Source: Anaerolineae bacterium (GTDB taxonomy: Bacteria > Chloroflexota > Anaerolineae > Anaerolineales > E44-bin32). Taken from it: a DNA stretch of 36,033 nucleotides. Of the stretch, positions 1 through 7,260 are shown in pieces (position 1 is the stretch's first letter; the number at the start of each line of letters is the position of its first letter). Position numbers and translations under genes: made by a program. The stretch lies in assembly GCA_011192015.1 (NCBI GenBank), contig DUET01000081.1, positions 1 through 36,033 of the forward strand, in the 5' to 3' direction. The notes beneath the pieces are model-generated. The model made no database searches. It was not told where the DNA came from and saw nothing but the letters and a program-made list of their open reading frames with translations.

Positions 1-365
1 CCATAGAGGTTCACGACCGCGGCGGCATCGGCGACGCGATCCGCCCCCACGGATTTTGGATCCTCAAGTCGGATACGGACCCCGGTTTTCACGCCAACTT
101 CGATCACCAACGGCTGCTGCCCGATGTACTGCGTGCATGCATCGTAGAACACGCCGGTCAGCGGCGGCACGACCGAGGCCATGGCGGCGCCCTTGATGTC
201 CTTGGACGTGAGACCATCATGCTGCAGCAGACCGAGCAATTGAAGTCCGTACTCGTCGGGCAGACGATCGTGGTCGGTGGCCAATCGCCAGGCGGTCACC
301 AACTCCGCATCGCGGTGCACGCCGAGGGTGATGTTGGTATTGCCGATGTCGATGGTCAGCAGCAT
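1..365 (-). CDS. coaX: Type III pantothenate kinase (CoaX), 3' part outside the window
   Basis: This enzyme phosphorylates pantothenate, the first committed step from pantothenate to CoA. Only the first 121 codons are visible; the gene runs off the left edge. The protein starts MLLTIDIGNTNITLG, the DxGNTN phosphate-binding motif typical of type III kinases of the ASKHA fold, and later shows the family GADRVAD motif near residue 110. The ATG at 363-365 is preceded by an AGGAGAG ribosome binding site. It is the last gene of panB-panE-panC-coaX, 82 nt after panC, so the operon couples pantothenate synthesis to its first use. Type III enzymes are generally not feedback-inhibited by CoA and need a monovalent cation; that is family knowledge. 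Identification is secure. Confidence 0.93.
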   Translation of the reverse strand, partial: MLLTIDIGNTNITLGVHRDAELVTAWRLATDHDRLPDEYGLQLLGLLQHDGLTSKDIKGAAMASVVPPLTGVFYDACTQYIGQQPLVIEVGVKTGVRIRLEDPKSVGADRVADAAAVVNLY

Positions 366-447
366 GGCTGTGCTCTCCTTTCCTGCGTTGAGGGCCGGTC
401 CGGGGTCGACCGGACATGTTCGGCGGTCGGACCGCAAGCGCGGGAAC

Positions 448-1296
448 TCAGGATTCTCGTTGTTCACCCACCAGCATGTTGTCGATCAGCCGGACCTTGC
501 CGATGAAGACCGCCATGGAGAGCAGGCCGCTGTCGATGGGGCCGGATAGTTCTTCCAGCGTATCGGGATGGGCGACGGATATGTACTCGAGCCGGGCCAA
601 TTCCTCGCCTGCCAATGTCTCGGTCATCAGCTGGCGCAGTTTATCGGCTTCACGCTCGCCGGAATCGAACGCTTCGGAGGCGCGACTGAGCGCTTGGAAG
701 AGCACCACGGCCGCCTGCCGCTGCTGGGGATCGAAATACGAATTCCGGCTGGACATTGCCAGGCCGTCGGCTTCACGCACGGTAGGGCAGATGATGACCT
801 GGAGGGGAAAATCCAGATCCATCGCCATACATCGAACCACCACGGCTTGTTGGGCGTCCTTCTGCCCGAAGTAGGCGCGTTGTGGCTGAAAGGCGTTGAA
901 CAGTTTGGCCACCACGGTGGTGACGCCTCGGAAATGGCCCGGTCGATGGGCGCCCTCGAGAGGGCGGGTGAGTGTTTCGACCGTGACCCAGGTTTGGAAC
1001 CCGGCGGGGTACATCTCATCCTCCGAGGGTGTCCAAACCAGATCCACGCCTTCAGCTTCGAGCATCTCGAGATCGCGGTCGAGATCGCGCGGGTAGGAAC
1101 TGAGATCTTCGGTGGGTGCAAATTGGGTGGGATTGACGAAGATGCTGGCGGCTACGCTTGCGCACTCGGCGCGAGCATGGCGCACCAGGGAGAGATGTCC
1201 CTCGTGCAGGAAGCCCATCGTGGGCACCAGCCCGAGAGGGTCTGGAAGCGAGGCGCGTGCAGCGCGCATCGCATCGAGGGAACCAACGACTTTCAT
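448..1296 (-). CDS. panC: Pantothenate synthetase
   Basis: PanC joins pantoate and beta-alanine with ATP through a pantoyl-adenylate intermediate. The 282-residue product has the usual family length. It shows the N-terminal nucleotide-binding signature PTMGFLHEGHLSLV (the HxGH type), then FVNPTQF, HRPGHFRGV, YFGQKDAQQ and a C-terminal SSRNSY segment. An upstream in-frame extension of 19 codons exists. I chose the ATG at 1296 because it has an AGGAGAG site and begins MKVVGS, as expected for the family. The start overlaps the panE stop by 4 nt (ATGA), so the two are translationally coupled. No panD (aspartate decarboxylase) is in the visible part of the operon, so beta-alanine must come from elsewhere. 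Confidence 0.95.
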   Translation of the reverse strand: MKVVGSLDAMRAARASLPDPLGLVPTMGFLHEGHLSLVRHARAECASVAASIFVNPTQFAPTEDLSSYPRDLDRDLEMLEAEGVDLVWTPSEDEMYPAGFQTWVTVETLTRPLEGAHRPGHFRGVTTVVAKLFNAFQPQRAYFGQKDAQQAVVVRCMAMDLDFPLQVIICPTVREADGLAMSSRNSYFDPQQRQAAVVLFQALSRASEAFDSGEREADKLRQLMTETLAGEELARLEYISVAHPDTLEELSGPIDSGLLSMAVFIGKVRLIDNMLVGEQRES

Positions 1297-2219
1297 GCTT
1301 TCTCTCCTGAGGATGAAGCGATCAGGGCGCGGATCAGATGCCAGAGCGTCCAATTCACCGGAGCGGTCAGGGATTGGGTTTCAGCATGGCGCGCCACGGC
1401 GCCGCAAATGGCGTCGATCTCAGTAGGCGCGCCGCGCTTTATGTCCTGCAGCATGGACGAATGATTGCTGGCGGTATTCTTCGCAACCTCAACGACGGCA
1501 GCCGCGGCATCATCATAAGGAAGGGCTATGCCCAGCGAGGACGCTACAGTTGCGGTTTCCTGAGCCGCGGTTTGCATCAAGCGACGCGCGTACGGCAATT
1601 CGCAGAGCATGCCGTTGGGAACACGCAGGATGGCCGTGAGAGGATTGATTCCGGCGTTGATGGCGAGCTTGCCCCAGAGTAGGCCTTCCAAATCGTCAGC
1701 GTATTCTATTTGGAAACCTGCACGACGGAGCAGGTCTGCCATCGGTTTGAGGCGGGGGTGGGATCCGAGATGAGTGGTGCCTGCGCCGCCGGCGCGCACG
1801 TATCCGGGACCAAGCAGGGTGGCGCCGGAGGTGGTCACGCCGAGGGCAGCGCGTTCGGTGCCCAGTGCCTGCTGCAGGATCTCCAGGTTTCCCAGCCCAT
1901 TCTGAAGCGTGAGCGCAATCCCGTCCTCGGCCAGGCAATCCGCAAGCTGGCTTGCCGCACGCTGTGTCTGCCAGGATTTGACCAACACCAGTGCGAGTTT
2001 GATTTCCTTGCAGTTTGCAGGACCATGGCTGGCTGCAACGTTCATCCGATGCTCGTTTCCATCGGTCTCGCGCAGACGTACGCCGCTGTTTTGCAAAGCT
2101 TCGAGCCCCTCAAGCCATGTACCCAGCAACGTAACTCGGGCATGTTCAGCGAGGCGGGCGCCGAAGAGGCAGGCCATTGCACCGGTGCCGACGATCAGCA
2201 ATCTCGGTTTGGAAGACAC
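1293..2219 (-). CDS. panE: 2-Dehydropantoate 2-reductase (ketopantoate reductase)
   Basis: PanE reduces ketopantoate to pantoate with NADPH in the cytosol, between PanB and PanC. The 308-residue protein opens with a Rossmann motif, LLIVGTGAMACLFGARL. It has the central LTLQNGLGN segment and the C-terminal catalytic-domain stretch GLLWGKLAINAGINPLTA, with the conserved lysine and asparagine. The reading frame stays open much further upstream. I chose the GTG at 2217-2219 because a GGGGA site lies about 6 nt before it and the Rossmann strand begins four residues later. It lies 58 nt after panB and overlaps panC by 4 nt. Confidence 0.93.
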   Translation of the reverse strand: MSSKPRLLIVGTGAMACLFGARLAEHARVTLLGTWLEGLEALQNSGVRLRETDGNEHRMNVAASHGPANCKEIKLALVLVKSWQTQRAASQLADCLAEDGIALTLQNGLGNLEILQQALGTERAALGVTTSGATLLGPGYVRAGGAGTTHLGSHPRLKPMADLLRRAGFQIEYADDLEGLLWGKLAINAGINPLTAILRVPNGMLCELPYARRLMQTAAQETATVASSLGIALPYDDAAAAVVEVAKNTASNHSSMLQDIKRGAPTEIDAICGAVARHAETQSLTAPVNWTLWHLIRALIASSSGEKA

Positions 2220-2277
2220 GTTGTTCCCCTTGTACGCGGCATTGGAGTGCTTGCTGCATGATGATGTCCGTGAAGCA

Positions 2278-3147
2278 TCATTCGATTGATTCGAGAAGCG
2301 CTTCCCATTCCGCTTCCGGCATTTCCAGGCTGTGTGCTTTTTCCGGAAAGGCAAGATTCTCGACGTCGGATTTGTAGGCCTCGAAGGCGTGTGCCATCTC
2401 GGCATGGAAATCGGCATACTTCTTCACGAAACGCGGCGTGAAGCGATCGAACATCCCACAGAGATCGTGCGTGACGAGCACCTGTCCATCACAGCCGACG
2501 CCGGCGCCGATGCCGATGGTGGGAATCTCCAATCGCTCACTCACCAGCTTCGCCAGACGAGCAGGGATGGTTTCGAGCACGATCGAGAAGCAGCCTGCCT
2601 GCTGCAGTGCCAGGGCATCCTCGAGGAGATTCCTGGCGGCCTGGGCATCCTTGCCTTGAGCTCGAAAACCCCCGAACTTGTGGACCGATTGGGGGGTGAG
2701 GCCCAGATGGCCCATCACCGGAATGCCGGCGGAGAGTATGGCTTGGATGGCATCCAGCCGCTCGCGGCCCCCTTCGAGCTTGACGGCATCCATGCCAGCT
2801 TCTTGGAGGAATCGTCCGGCGTTGCGCACGGCATCGTCTACAGAAGCCTGGTACGACATGAAGGGCATGTCGCCGATGAGCATGGCATAGCTTGACCCTC
2901 GCGCCACGGCTTTACTGTGATGGATCATGTCGTCCATCGTCACGGGAAGGGTGGTGGTGTAACCCAGCACGACCATGCCCAGCGAATCGCCCACCAGGAT
3001 GATGTCGATCCCTGCCCTGTCTATGGCCAGGGCAGTGCCGTAGTCGTAAGCGGTGAGCATGGTGATCGGTTGTGATTGGTTCTTCTTCTCTTGGAGGGTG
3101 TGCGTGGTGATCTTCTTGCGGTCTTGGAGGGGTGTGGAGGCGGTCAT
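2278..3147 (-). CDS. panB: 3-Methyl-2-oxobutanoate hydroxymethyltransferase (ketopantoate hydroxymethyltransferase)
   Basis: PanB transfers a hydroxymethyl group from methylene-tetrahydrofolate to ketoisovalerate, giving ketopantoate. The 289-residue TIM-barrel protein shows MLTAYDYGTALAIDRAG, the metal-binding VGDSLGMVVLGY, the KLEGG and GHLGLTPQS stretches, the catalytic glutamate in LETIPA, and IGIGAG. The length matches the family. The ATG at 3147 has an AGGAG site, which is half of a 12-bp palindrome. It is the first gene of the pantothenate operon. About 120 nt upstream is an extended -10 promoter, and a GC-rich hairpin lies in the intervening leader. Confidence 0.96.
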   Translation of the reverse strand: MTASTPLQDRKKITTHTLQEKKNQSQPITMLTAYDYGTALAIDRAGIDIILVGDSLGMVVLGYTTTLPVTMDDMIHHSKAVARGSSYAMLIGDMPFMSYQASVDDAVRNAGRFLQEAGMDAVKLEGGRERLDAIQAILSAGIPVMGHLGLTPQSVHKFGGFRAQGKDAQAARNLLEDALALQQAGCFSIVLETIPARLAKLVSERLEIPTIGIGAGVGCDGQVLVTHDLCGMFDRFTPRFVKKYADFHAEMAHAFEAYKSDVENLAFPEKAHSLEMPEAEWEALLESIE

Positions 3148-3153
3148 GGCTAT

Positions 3154-3165
3154 CTCCTATAGGAG
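3154..3165 (-). promoter_or_regulatory. Palindrome containing the panB Shine-Dalgarno site
   Basis: CTCCTATAGGAG is a perfect 12-bp palindrome. On the panB strand its second half is the AGGAG ribosome binding site, 6 nt before the ATG. Folded as RNA it gives a 4-bp stem closing a TATA loop that would hide GGAG. This is weak on its own, so a role in translational control is only a suggestion. Confidence 0.4.
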
Positions 3166-3195
3166 TGAGATGCTCGAGAAACCGGAAACGACGAA

Positions 3196-3216
3196 CCCGC
3201 CCGGGCCACGGGCGGG
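3196..3216 (-). terminator. GC-rich hairpin in the pan operon leader (attenuator or terminator-like)
   Basis: CCCGCCC at 3196-3202 is perfectly complementary to GGGCGGG at 3210-3216, with a 7-nt loop. On the minus strand it lies between the AI-2E transporter stop and panB, and inside the predicted transcript from the promoter at 3275-3283. The downstream stretch is only moderately T-rich with no clean poly-U tract, so it may be a weak terminator for the upstream gene, an attenuator, or simple leader structure. Confidence 0.45.
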
Positions 3217-3274
3217 AAACGGCTCTTCTGCCTGACTGCCGTCTCGGTCGCGGCCCGATCCAAGCGGCAGGAAG

Positions 3275-3283
3275 ATTATATCA
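3275..3283 (-). promoter_or_regulatory. Extended -10 promoter for the pan operon
   Basis: On the minus strand the sequence reads TGATATAAT: a consensus -10 hexamer (TATAAT, 3275-3280) preceded by the TGn extension. No TTGACA-like -35 is seen 16-18 nt upstream, as is common for extended -10 promoters. Transcription would start near 3268, giving a leader of about 120 nt before panB. The same nine bases occur before the P-type ATPase gene at 8849-8857. Confidence 0.5.
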
Positions 3284-3340
3284 GGAATCCGTGGTGTTCT
3301 GGGCCATCTTTCGACCGGAATGGGTGCAGGTTGGGAGGAT

Positions 3341-4456
3341 TCATTGCTCGGTTGCTTCGGATGAATCCGATGCCGGAAGGTCCGATGCGCTGGTCGGCGG
3401 AGGTGGATCTCCAAGTCCGAGCATCCATCGGTGGGTAGTTTGGGTAATGATCCCGATAGAGGCGATGAGGGGGACAATGATCAACGCCAGTAGAATACTC
3501 CCCAACGTCAGGGCTGTAATAACGGCCACAAACACGACACCTCGATGCATCCGGAGCCTCGTTCCAAGAATGCGCGGCTGAAGCCAGATCGATTCGAGCA
3601 ATTGGATACACTGGTAGACCACCACTACGAGCACCACGAACCACACCGGAGAGATCGGCAACCAAATCGAACCTTGGGTCCATGCAATGAGGGCGGCAAT
3701 GGCTGTGGCGACGGCGGGACCGAGTGAAGGGACGAAATCAAGCCCTCCAGCGATCAATCCGAGCAGCAGGGCGTTCGGCAAGCCGATGATGGCCGCGCTC
3801 AGTGCGGATAGGATGCCGATGACCAGCATGAGCAGAAGCTGACCGCGGAGATACGCACGCCAGATTTCCTTGATCTGCGCATGTATGTGCCTGATATCCG
3901 ATTGTTGAGACTCCGGGAAGAGCCCGATGAACCAATCTCGCAGCTTCTCCCAATCTTGAAGAAGGTAGTAGGTAGCCACGAAGATGACCAACACCCAGGC
4001 GATGTTGGTGGTGGCGTCCATGATGACATGGAAGACGCGATCCGGGGCAAATAGCGCGCTGGATGCGTCCCGGATATTTGCGTACACACCATCCAATTGC
4101 AGGGTGATGCCCATGATGTTGATCGGCTCCGCCAAGGCGGCTTCGAGACGCGGGGTGAAATCCTGGACCGCCAGCACCAGGCTATGACCTTGCCGGATCA
4201 GCACCGGGGCAAGCAGCACAAGGCTTGCGATGAGCATGGCAAGGAACAGGGCGTAAACCAGGGCGGCGGCTATCGTTGTTCTCATTCGCAGGCGTTCTGT
4301 GAAGAAACGGGTGAGTGGTTTGAGGATGTAGGCCAACAACGCGGCGATCACCAGCGGTCCCAACAAGCCGCGCACGAGGTACACGATCAGCACCAGGAGC
4401 GCCAATCCCAGAGTCAACACGAAGTAGCGTTTGGTCAAACCTGCCTGGGTCTGCAT
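3341..4456 (-). CDS. AI-2E family transporter (UPF0118 / PF01594 membrane protein)
   Basis: This is a multi-pass inner-membrane protein of the family named after E. coli TqsA; other members act in Na+/H+ exchange or export, so the substrate is open. The 371-residue product has two hydrophobic segments at the N-terminus, a third near residue 60, a cytoplasmic or peripheral middle region, and a dense C-terminal hydrophobic block. That block holds the family-typical stretch GLIAGGLDFVPSLGPAVA followed by WLQPRILGTRLRMHR. A proline- and serine-rich acidic tail follows. A TTG 14 codons upstream is in frame, but I chose the ATG at 4456, which has AGGAGG 12 nt upstream and lacks the charged extension. 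It precedes the pan operon but appears transcriptionally separate from it. Confidence 0.85.
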   Translation of the reverse strand: MQTQAGLTKRYFVLTLGLALLVLIVYLVRGLLGPLVIAALLAYILKPLTRFFTERLRMRTTIAAALVYALFLAMLIASLVLLAPVLIRQGHSLVLAVQDFTPRLEAALAEPINIMGITLQLDGVYANIRDASSALFAPDRVFHVIMDATTNIAWVLVIFVATYYLLQDWEKLRDWFIGLFPESQQSDIRHIHAQIKEIWRAYLRGQLLLMLVIGILSALSAAIIGLPNALLLGLIAGGLDFVPSLGPAVATAIAALIAWTQGSIWLPISPVWFVVLVVVVYQCIQLLESIWLQPRILGTRLRMHRGVVFVAVITALTLGSILLALIIVPLIASIGIITQTTHRWMLGLGDPPPPTSASDLPASDSSEATEQ

Positions 4457-4754
4457 TGCTATACAAAGCCTCCTGCTCTTCCTATCGAAGCTGGTCAAAC
4501 CCTCGCCATCAATGACCTCAGTCTACCCGGATTCCGGAAAATAATCACGGTGTCGGGCGAGATTCAATACTACAGGCGAGCTGCTGCAAGTCGACTGGCC
4601 TTTCACGTTTACGAGGTCCATGATCTCCTGTGTGAACGGATTCATCGAGCAGCTTTCCTGAACCTGGTTTCACAATTCCAAGATATCGGAACAGAAAAGC
4701 CTCTTTCCCTTGCGAGATGAGCCGATGGGTCTATCAAGCTGACTTCAGATGGGG
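4457..4754. other. Intergenic region, no gene seen
   Basis: These 298 bases separate two minus-strand genes, the LuxR-type regulator (ends 4755) and the AI-2E transporter. I see no RNA gene, no convincing rho-independent terminator and no consensus promoter. A weak TTGAAT followed after 17 nt by TTATTT reads toward the transporter, but the -10 match is too poor to call. Confidence 0.5.
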
Positions 4755-5174
4755 TCAGGGATTTGCGGGAAGGATCCCGGCTTCGAGCCAACGCATGCGG
4801 AGCTCGGTCTTGCTTCGCATCCCCAGCTTCTCCAGGGCGTGGCGCACGTGGGTCTTCACCGTTTCGGGTGAGATCACCAGCCGATCGGAGATCTGGTAAT
4901 TGGTGAGACCGCGCAGCGTCAGACGTACGACCTCCTGCTCGCGCGGGGTGAGCTTGTCCAACAAGAGCTCGGAATGGGCACGTAGTGTCTCTTGTTCCAG
5001 GCCGCGCTGCAGGAGATCACTCGCCAACGCCGCGGGCGTTTGATCTCGCGCTTCCGCCGCAAGGCACAAGCGCGTGCATAGGTCGCCGTTCACATGGAGC
5101 AGAAGATGCTCATCCGAATCGGATGAATTGCTTTGTTCTACACGCGCGGTTGGCAGGCTGTCACGAATGCTCAC
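4755..5174 (-). CDS. Small transcriptional regulator: RHH-like N-terminus plus LuxR/GerE helix-turn-helix
   Basis: A 139-residue DNA-binding protein. The C-terminal 60 residues (about 74-133) are a complete LuxR/GerE helix-turn-helix: LTPREQEVVRL, then GLTNYQISDRLVISPETVKTHV, then EKLGMRSKTEL. There is no receiver, PAS or autoinducer domain. Instead residues about 30-60 (CTRLCLAAEARDQTPAALAS and following) resemble the helical part of a ribbon-helix-helix or short dimerisation module. The start is the GTG at 5174 with GAGAGG upstream. It is read from a perfect consensus promoter at 5236-5264 whose spacer is a palindrome, so autoregulation or SOS-type control is plausible. A hairpin lies just before the ribosome binding site. 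Targets are unknown. The LuxR domain is certain; the RHH reading is tentative. Confidence 0.85.
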   Translation of the reverse strand: MSIRDSLPTARVEQSNSSDSDEHLLLHVNGDLCTRLCLAAEARDQTPAALASDLLQRGLEQETLRAHSELLLDKLTPREQEVVRLTLRGLTNYQISDRLVISPETVKTHVRHALEKLGMRSKTELRMRWLEAGILPANP

Positions 5175-5189
5175 CCAAACCTCTCAGGA

Positions 5190-5209
5190 GAAACCGTATC
5201 CGCGGTTTC
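5190..5209 (-). promoter_or_regulatory. Leader hairpin upstream of the LuxR-type regulator
   Basis: GAAACCG at 5190-5196 pairs perfectly with CGGTTTC at 5203-5209 around a 6-nt loop. It lies in the 5' untranslated region, a few bases upstream of the GAGAGG ribosome binding site (5180-5185). It could affect mRNA stability or translation; there is no direct evidence for either. Confidence 0.4.
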
Positions 5210-5235
5210 GATAAGGAAGGGATCGTTGCCTTCCC

Positions 5236-5264
5236 ATTATATAGAACAATTGTTCTGATGTCAA
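5236..5264 (-). promoter_or_regulatory. Perfect consensus sigma-70 promoter with a palindromic operator in the spacer
   Basis: Read on the minus strand: TTGACA (5259-5264), a 17-nt spacer (5242-5258), TATAAT (5236-5241). Both hexamers match consensus exactly at the optimal spacing. The spacer contains AGAACAATTGTTCT (5243-5256), a perfect 14-bp palindrome that fits the GAAC-N4-GTTC pattern of Gram-positive-type LexA (DinR) boxes. A protein bound there would block RNA polymerase. Transcription should start near 5229, about 55 nt before the regulator's GTG. Confidence 0.85.
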
Positions 5265-5341
5265 CCTCCATGCCAGGCGAACTCGTATAGACGTCGATCT
5301 CAAAGACTGCTAAACTCGGGCGCGTAAGGAAGGTGATGACC

Positions 5342-6205
5342 ATGAGAGCAGCACGAATGATACTTCTAGGAGTCTTGGCAATATTGGTGATCAGCTGTGC
5401 GATTACGCCACCAACGACATTCCCCACCTCGACTGCATCACCCACGGAAACCAACACGCCACCGAGTCCGCCGGATGACAACCGGACTCCGATTGTGATC
5501 GTGCCTGAAACGCCCGTCGAAACCGTGGAGCCAACACCCGATCGACCCGATGAGGCCATTCTGATTCTCTTTCCCGGTCCCGGTTCGATCGTCACCAGTC
5601 CGGTGACCGTTTCGGGGATCGCCGATCCAACCTTCGAGCAGACCCTTGTCGTGCGCATCTTGCTCACCGACAATACGGTGCTTGCCCTCGAACCCACCAT
5701 CATTCAGGCTGACTTGGGCGAACGGGGTCGTTACTCCGTCGATGTCCCTTTCCAGGTCGAGTCGACGACCCAGGGCTTCATCCAGGTTTTCGCAGAGAGT
5801 GCGCGCGATGGCGGCATCACCCACCTCTCGACGATGGGCGTGGCCCTGGCGCCCTCCGGTCCGGAGACCATCGTGCCGGGGCAGTTCCTCCCCGAGCAGA
5901 TCTGGATCCAGAGTCCGGTTTTAGGGCAGACGGTTTCCGGAGGGGTCGTGCGTGTGCAGGGATTCGCTCTCGCCAGTTTCGAGCAGACCCTGGTGATCGA
6001 TGTGTATGATGCCTCCGGAAATCTGGTGGGCAGCAAGCCGACGATGACACACGCCCCCGATCTCGGTCTGCCGGGTCCCTTCGATGACACCGTGTCCTAT
6101 ATCGTGGGCAGTACCGGACCGGGGCGCATCGTCGTTCGCGATCCCAGCGTTGCCTTCGTGGGAGACTATCACATCGCCAGTGTCGAGATCACCTTGGAAC
6201 CCTGA
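5342..6205 (+). CDS. Lipoprotein with two Gmad2-like immunoglobulin-type repeats
   Basis: A secreted lipoprotein of 287 residues. The N-terminus has two arginines, a hydrophobic core and a lipobox VISC with the acylated cysteine at residue 19. A threonine/proline-rich linker to about residue 72 follows, typical of surface lipoproteins. Two homologous beta-sandwich repeats (about 75-170 and 185-285) share FPGPGSIVTSPVTVSGIA-like openings and FEQTLVV/FEQTLVI strands; they resemble the Gmad2 domain of spore germination and cell-surface proteins. I chose the ATG at 5342, 8 nt after AAGGAAGG, although GTG (5333) and ATG (5336) are also in frame. It lies divergent to the LuxR-type regulator. Its function is unknown beyond likely envelope binding. 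Confidence 0.75.
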   Translation: MRAARMILLGVLAILVISCAITPPTTFPTSTASPTETNTPPSPPDDNRTPIVIVPETPVETVEPTPDRPDEAILILFPGPGSIVTSPVTVSGIADPTFEQTLVVRILLTDNTVLALEPTIIQADLGERGRYSVDVPFQVESTTQGFIQVFAESARDGGITHLSTMGVALAPSGPETIVPGQFLPEQIWIQSPVLGQTVSGGVVRVQGFALASFEQTLVIDVYDASGNLVGSKPTMTHAPDLGLPGPFDDTVSYIVGSTGPGRIVVRDPSVAFVGDYHIASVEITLEP

Positions 6206-6249
6206 AGCCGTTAGGAGTTTTGCAGATCGGCGGATATTGAGGTGCAGTC

Positions 6250-7260
6250 TTGTTTGACGTCTATCGCAAGGAAACCGAGATTGCAGTTCGCGCGGTAAGT
6301 GAAGCCGTACAGCTTGTACGGGCAATCCAGGCCGAGGTGCAGTCGCCGTCGATGCAGAAGGAAGATTACTCCCCGGTGACGGTAGCCGATTTCGCTGCGC
6401 AGGCGCTGATTGCGTTCCACTTGAAGGAAAACCTGCCTCATGATGTGCTCGTTGCTGAGGAAGATTCCTCCGTCCTGCAAAACGCGCAGGGCGAGGAGAT
6501 TCTTCGAAATATCGTGGATGCTGTTCGCCGTCTTCTCCCGCTCGCCGATCGAGATACCGTATCCGCTTGGATTGATCGAGGCTCGGGCGAGCTTTGTTCG
6601 CGTTTCTGGGTGCTCGATCCGGTGGATGGCACGAAGGGCTTCTTGCGCGGCGGACAATGTGTTGTGGCACTGGCCTTGATCGAAGATGGGCGCGTGGTGT
6701 TGGGGGTGTTGGGATGCCCCAATCTGGATCAAGATCTCAGACCCGCATTGGGAGGCGACGGCAGTATCGTCCTGGCTGTCCGCGGACAGGGTTCATGGGT
6801 GGCGCCGTTGCAGGGGGAATTCCTGCAACGGCTGCAGGTCTCTACCGAGCGATCCCCCACTCGGGCGCGACTGCTGCGCTCGTTCGAATCGGCGCACACG
6901 GACGAAGAGAAGATGGCCAAGCTGATCGATGCGCTCGCCATTCAACCCACTCCTATTCCCATGGACAGTCAAGCCAAGATTGCCGTCTTGGCTGCCGGGC
7001 ATGCGGAGTTGATCTTCCGTTTGAATCCTCCGGGCCAGCCCGATCGCAGGGAGAACATCTGGGATCAAGCTCCTGGGAGTTTGGTGGTTCAAGAGGCAGG
7101 CGGTCGCGTCACCGATTGGATGGGACATGAGTTGGATTTCACAGCCGGACGTCAATTGAATCGGAATCTTGGTGTGGTGGTCTCGAACGGACATCTGCAT
7201 GGAGCCGCGCTCCAAGCCATCCAAAACCTGGGCGTGGATCCATCCACGGAGCATGCATGA
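6250..7260 (+). CDS. Hal2/CysQ-type 3'(2'),5'-bisphosphate nucleotidase family protein
   Basis: A member of the Mg2+-dependent, Li+-sensitive inositol monophosphatase superfamily. Motifs in order: YSPVTVADFAAQALI near residue 41, the metal-binding EED near 70, WVLDPVDGTKGFLRGGQ near 119 (the core DPxDGT metal site) and IWDQAPGSLVVQEAGG near 270, the family's WD signature. The GTKGFLRGGQ form and the 336-residue length point to the PAP phosphatase (Hal2) branch, which hydrolyses 3'-phosphoadenosine 5'-phosphate to AMP, rather than to inositol phosphatases. The start is TTG at 6250 with GAGGTG 5 nt upstream; the nearby GTG at 6243 is out of frame. Its stop overlaps the next gene's ATG by 4 nt. 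Exact substrate is not proven. Confidence 0.82.
   Translation: MFDVYRKETEIAVRAVSEAVQLVRAIQAEVQSPSMQKEDYSPVTVADFAAQALIAFHLKENLPHDVLVAEEDSSVLQNAQGEEILRNIVDAVRRLLPLADRDTVSAWIDRGSGELCSRFWVLDPVDGTKGFLRGGQCVVALALIEDGRVVLGVLGCPNLDQDLRPALGGDGSIVLAVRGQGSWVAPLQGEFLQRLQVSTERSPTRARLLRSFESAHTDEEKMAKLIDALAIQPTPIPMDSQAKIAVLAAGHAELIFRLNPPGQPDRRENIWDQAPGSLVVQEAGGRVTDWMGHELDFTAGRQLNRNLGVVVSNGHLHGAALQAIQNLGVDPSTEHA

Noticed and set aside
568-1464. 298-codon plus-strand frame
   Set aside because: It is antisense to panC and panE, whose products are unmistakable; its composition is a shadow of their codon bias.
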